Part shown: one piece after another, positions 6,780-7,419 of the stretch
How positions within the stretch are numbered: position 1 is the first letter of the stretch
Layout of the letters: every line of letters starts with the position of its first letter
Assembly: GCA_030639955.1 (NCBI GenBank)
Contig: DAOWKH010000121.1
Coordinates: 1 to 7,419 of the forward strand
DNA: 7,419 bases
Direction: 5' to 3'
DNA from: Candidatus Omnitrophota bacterium
GTDB lineage: Bacteria > Omnitrophota > 4484-213
Translations under genes and position numbers: made by a program
Notes under the pieces: generated by a model
Databases searched by the model: none
The model's input: the letters and a program-made list of their open reading frames with translations, nothing else
Told to the model about the DNA's origin: nothing

Positions 6780-7241
6780 TTAGAAATTGAAAATTGAAAA
6801 TTTTGTTTTCTCAACCGCTTCTTCCGCATCTCTAACTTTAACTATCCCCGGAATATCCCAGGTATTAATTCCGATGAGCGGCTTTTTCATCTGTAGGGCA
6901 AAGGCAATCTCCGAAAGCGTTCCCTCATTGCCATCAATGGCAATTACTATATCGGCATTTTTAACCACCAGATTATTGCGCATATAACCCAAACCAGTAA
7001 GAATGGGAAAATCTACATAGCGATTGGCTTCTTTTCTGTTGCTTCCGGGAAGAATACCGATAGTTGTCCCGCCAGCCGATTTTGCTCCTCGGCAAGCCGC
7101 CTCCATTACCCCGGTTAGGCCGCCACAGACCAAAATCGCCCCCATCTCGGCAATCCCTCTGCCCACATCCTCAGCAATCTTGGCTGTTTGTTCATCGCAT
7201 CTATGCCCACCAATTACGGCAATATAAAGTTTTTTCTCCAT
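6780..7241 (-). CDS. TIGR00725-like LOG-family (Rossmann-fold nucleotide-binding) protein
   Basis: With the ATG at 7241 the protein has 153 residues, normal for this small cytosolic family related to LOG/lysine-decarboxylase-like nucleoside monophosphate phosphoribohydrolases. It shows an N-terminal beta strand and glycine turn (IAVIGG, 7-12), CGGLTGVMEAACRGAK (39-54), IGILPG (61-66), GYMRNN with R88 (85-90) and GNEGTLSEI (104-112), a variant of the LOG motif PGGxGTxxE. The substrate is not established for TIGR00725 members. An in-frame GTG at 7259 would add six residues; the ATG fits the family start better, though its Shine-Dalgarno is weak in both cases. The last residues (FSIFNF) and the stop are encoded by AT-rich repeat sequence, so the natural C-terminus has probably been replaced. 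No functional tie to LPS is evident. Confidence 0.85.
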   Translation of the reverse strand: MEKKLYIAVIGGHRCDEQTAKIAEDVGRGIAEMGAILVCGGLTGVMEAACRGAKSAGGTTIGILPGSNRKEANRYVDFPILTGLGYMRNNLVVKNADIVIAIDGNEGTLSEIAFALQMKKPLIGINTWDIPGIVKVRDAEEAVEKTKFSIFNF

Positions 7242-7268
7242 AATAGACCCATCTCTCACAAATCTGCA

Positions 7269-7296
7269 ATTATAATTTTTTACAGGACTTTTACAA
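7269..7296 (-). promoter_or_regulatory. Probable sigma70-type promoter of the LOG-like gene
   Basis: On the minus strand TTGTAA (7291-7296) is followed after 16 bases by a perfect TATAAT (7269-7274), about 27 bases before the ATG. The -35 box lies inside the end of the dispersed palindromic element copy 2, which would make the element part of the promoter. Confidence 0.55.
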
Positions 7297-7419
7297 TTCT
7301 TTCTAAGTTCGCTCGATTAAGAGAATTTTGCGTTTTGAGCGAACATTGGTTTTTTTAGCCGGTAGGTCTACGACTAAAATCAAATTGAGGCAGGAAATAC
7401 AAAAATCATGTCTGAGACC
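7284..7419. repeat. Dispersed long imperfect palindrome, copy 2 (cut by window edge)
   Basis: Same orientation as copy 1. Bases 7315-7419 match 5067-5171 with three substitutions; 7284-7314 match the outer end of copy 1 less well, with small length changes. In this copy the arm has an extra local pairing, GTTCGCTC (7307-7314) with GAGCGAAC (7337-7344), which is decayed in copy 1. The central hairpin and right arm lie beyond the window. Confidence 0.85.

Larger units (their letters stand above)
6642..6804. repeat. AT-rich inverted repeat cluster between waaA and the LOG-like gene
   Basis: Words of the form CAATTTTCAATT occur at 6642-6653 and 6661-6673, and the reverse form AATTGAAAATT at 6710-6720 and 6787-6797 with partial copies at 6770-6782. 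The forward forms lie on the left and the reverse forms on the right, so the cluster is an imperfect inverted repeat enclosing two GC-rich hairpins. Its right arm runs into the coding end of the LOG-like gene. It resembles a small composite repeat or MITE; origin unknown. Confidence 0.6.

Noticed and set aside
5035..7419. CRISPR array or phage attachment sites based on the two repeat copies
   Set aside because: There are only two long copies 2.2 kb apart with ordinary genes between them, no spacer periodicity, and no cas, integrase or tRNA gene in the window.

Overview
The window reads as one stretch of a Gram-negative lipopolysaccharide (LPS) assembly locus from an uncultured bacterium. Every protein gene lies on the minus strand. 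AT-leaning DNA, LPS-type lipid A/Kdo enzymes, a phospholipid/lipid A-type acyltransferase fused to an ELM1-like domain, and many small intergenic palindromes together suggest Candidatus Omnitrophota (OP3) or a related candidate phylum. That placement is inference from remembered protein style, not from a search.

Layout in transcription order (right to left). A short LOG/TIGR00725-like protein gene (7241-6780) has its own probable promoter. A 150-base gap filled with AT-rich inverted repeats and two strong hairpins follows. Next is waaA/kdtA (6628-5342), which carries a small palindromic insertion flanked by direct repeats. A 353-base gene-free stretch (4989-5341) holds a hairpin just behind waaA and a long imperfect palindrome. 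Then come a small four-helix membrane protein rich in CxxC motifs (4988-4479), lpxK (4361-3318), a 630-residue LpxL-type acyltransferase/ELM1-like fusion (3337-1445), and a glycosyltransferase GT4-GT9 fusion (1442 to beyond the left edge). The last three are tightly packed: a 20-base overlap, then a 2-base gap. They are almost certainly co-transcribed.

Functionally, WaaA adds Kdo to the lipid A precursor, LpxK phosphorylates it at the 4' position, the LpxL-type domain adds a secondary acyl chain, and the GT4, GT9 (heptosyltransferase-like) and ELM1-like (predicted GT-B fold) domains would extend the inner core. Two consecutive genes each fuse two activities, so the core-assembly enzymes appear to have been physically coupled.

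The most unusual non-coding signal is a dispersed palindromic element of at least 269 bases (5035-5303). A second copy starts at 7284 and runs off the right edge, with only 3 differences over its last 105 bases. The same end of the element lies about 50 bases upstream of two unrelated genes, and in the second copy that end appears to supply the -35 box of a promoter. The second notable signal is the in-frame palindromic insertion within waaA, resembling in principle the protein-coding palindromic elements known from Rickettsia.
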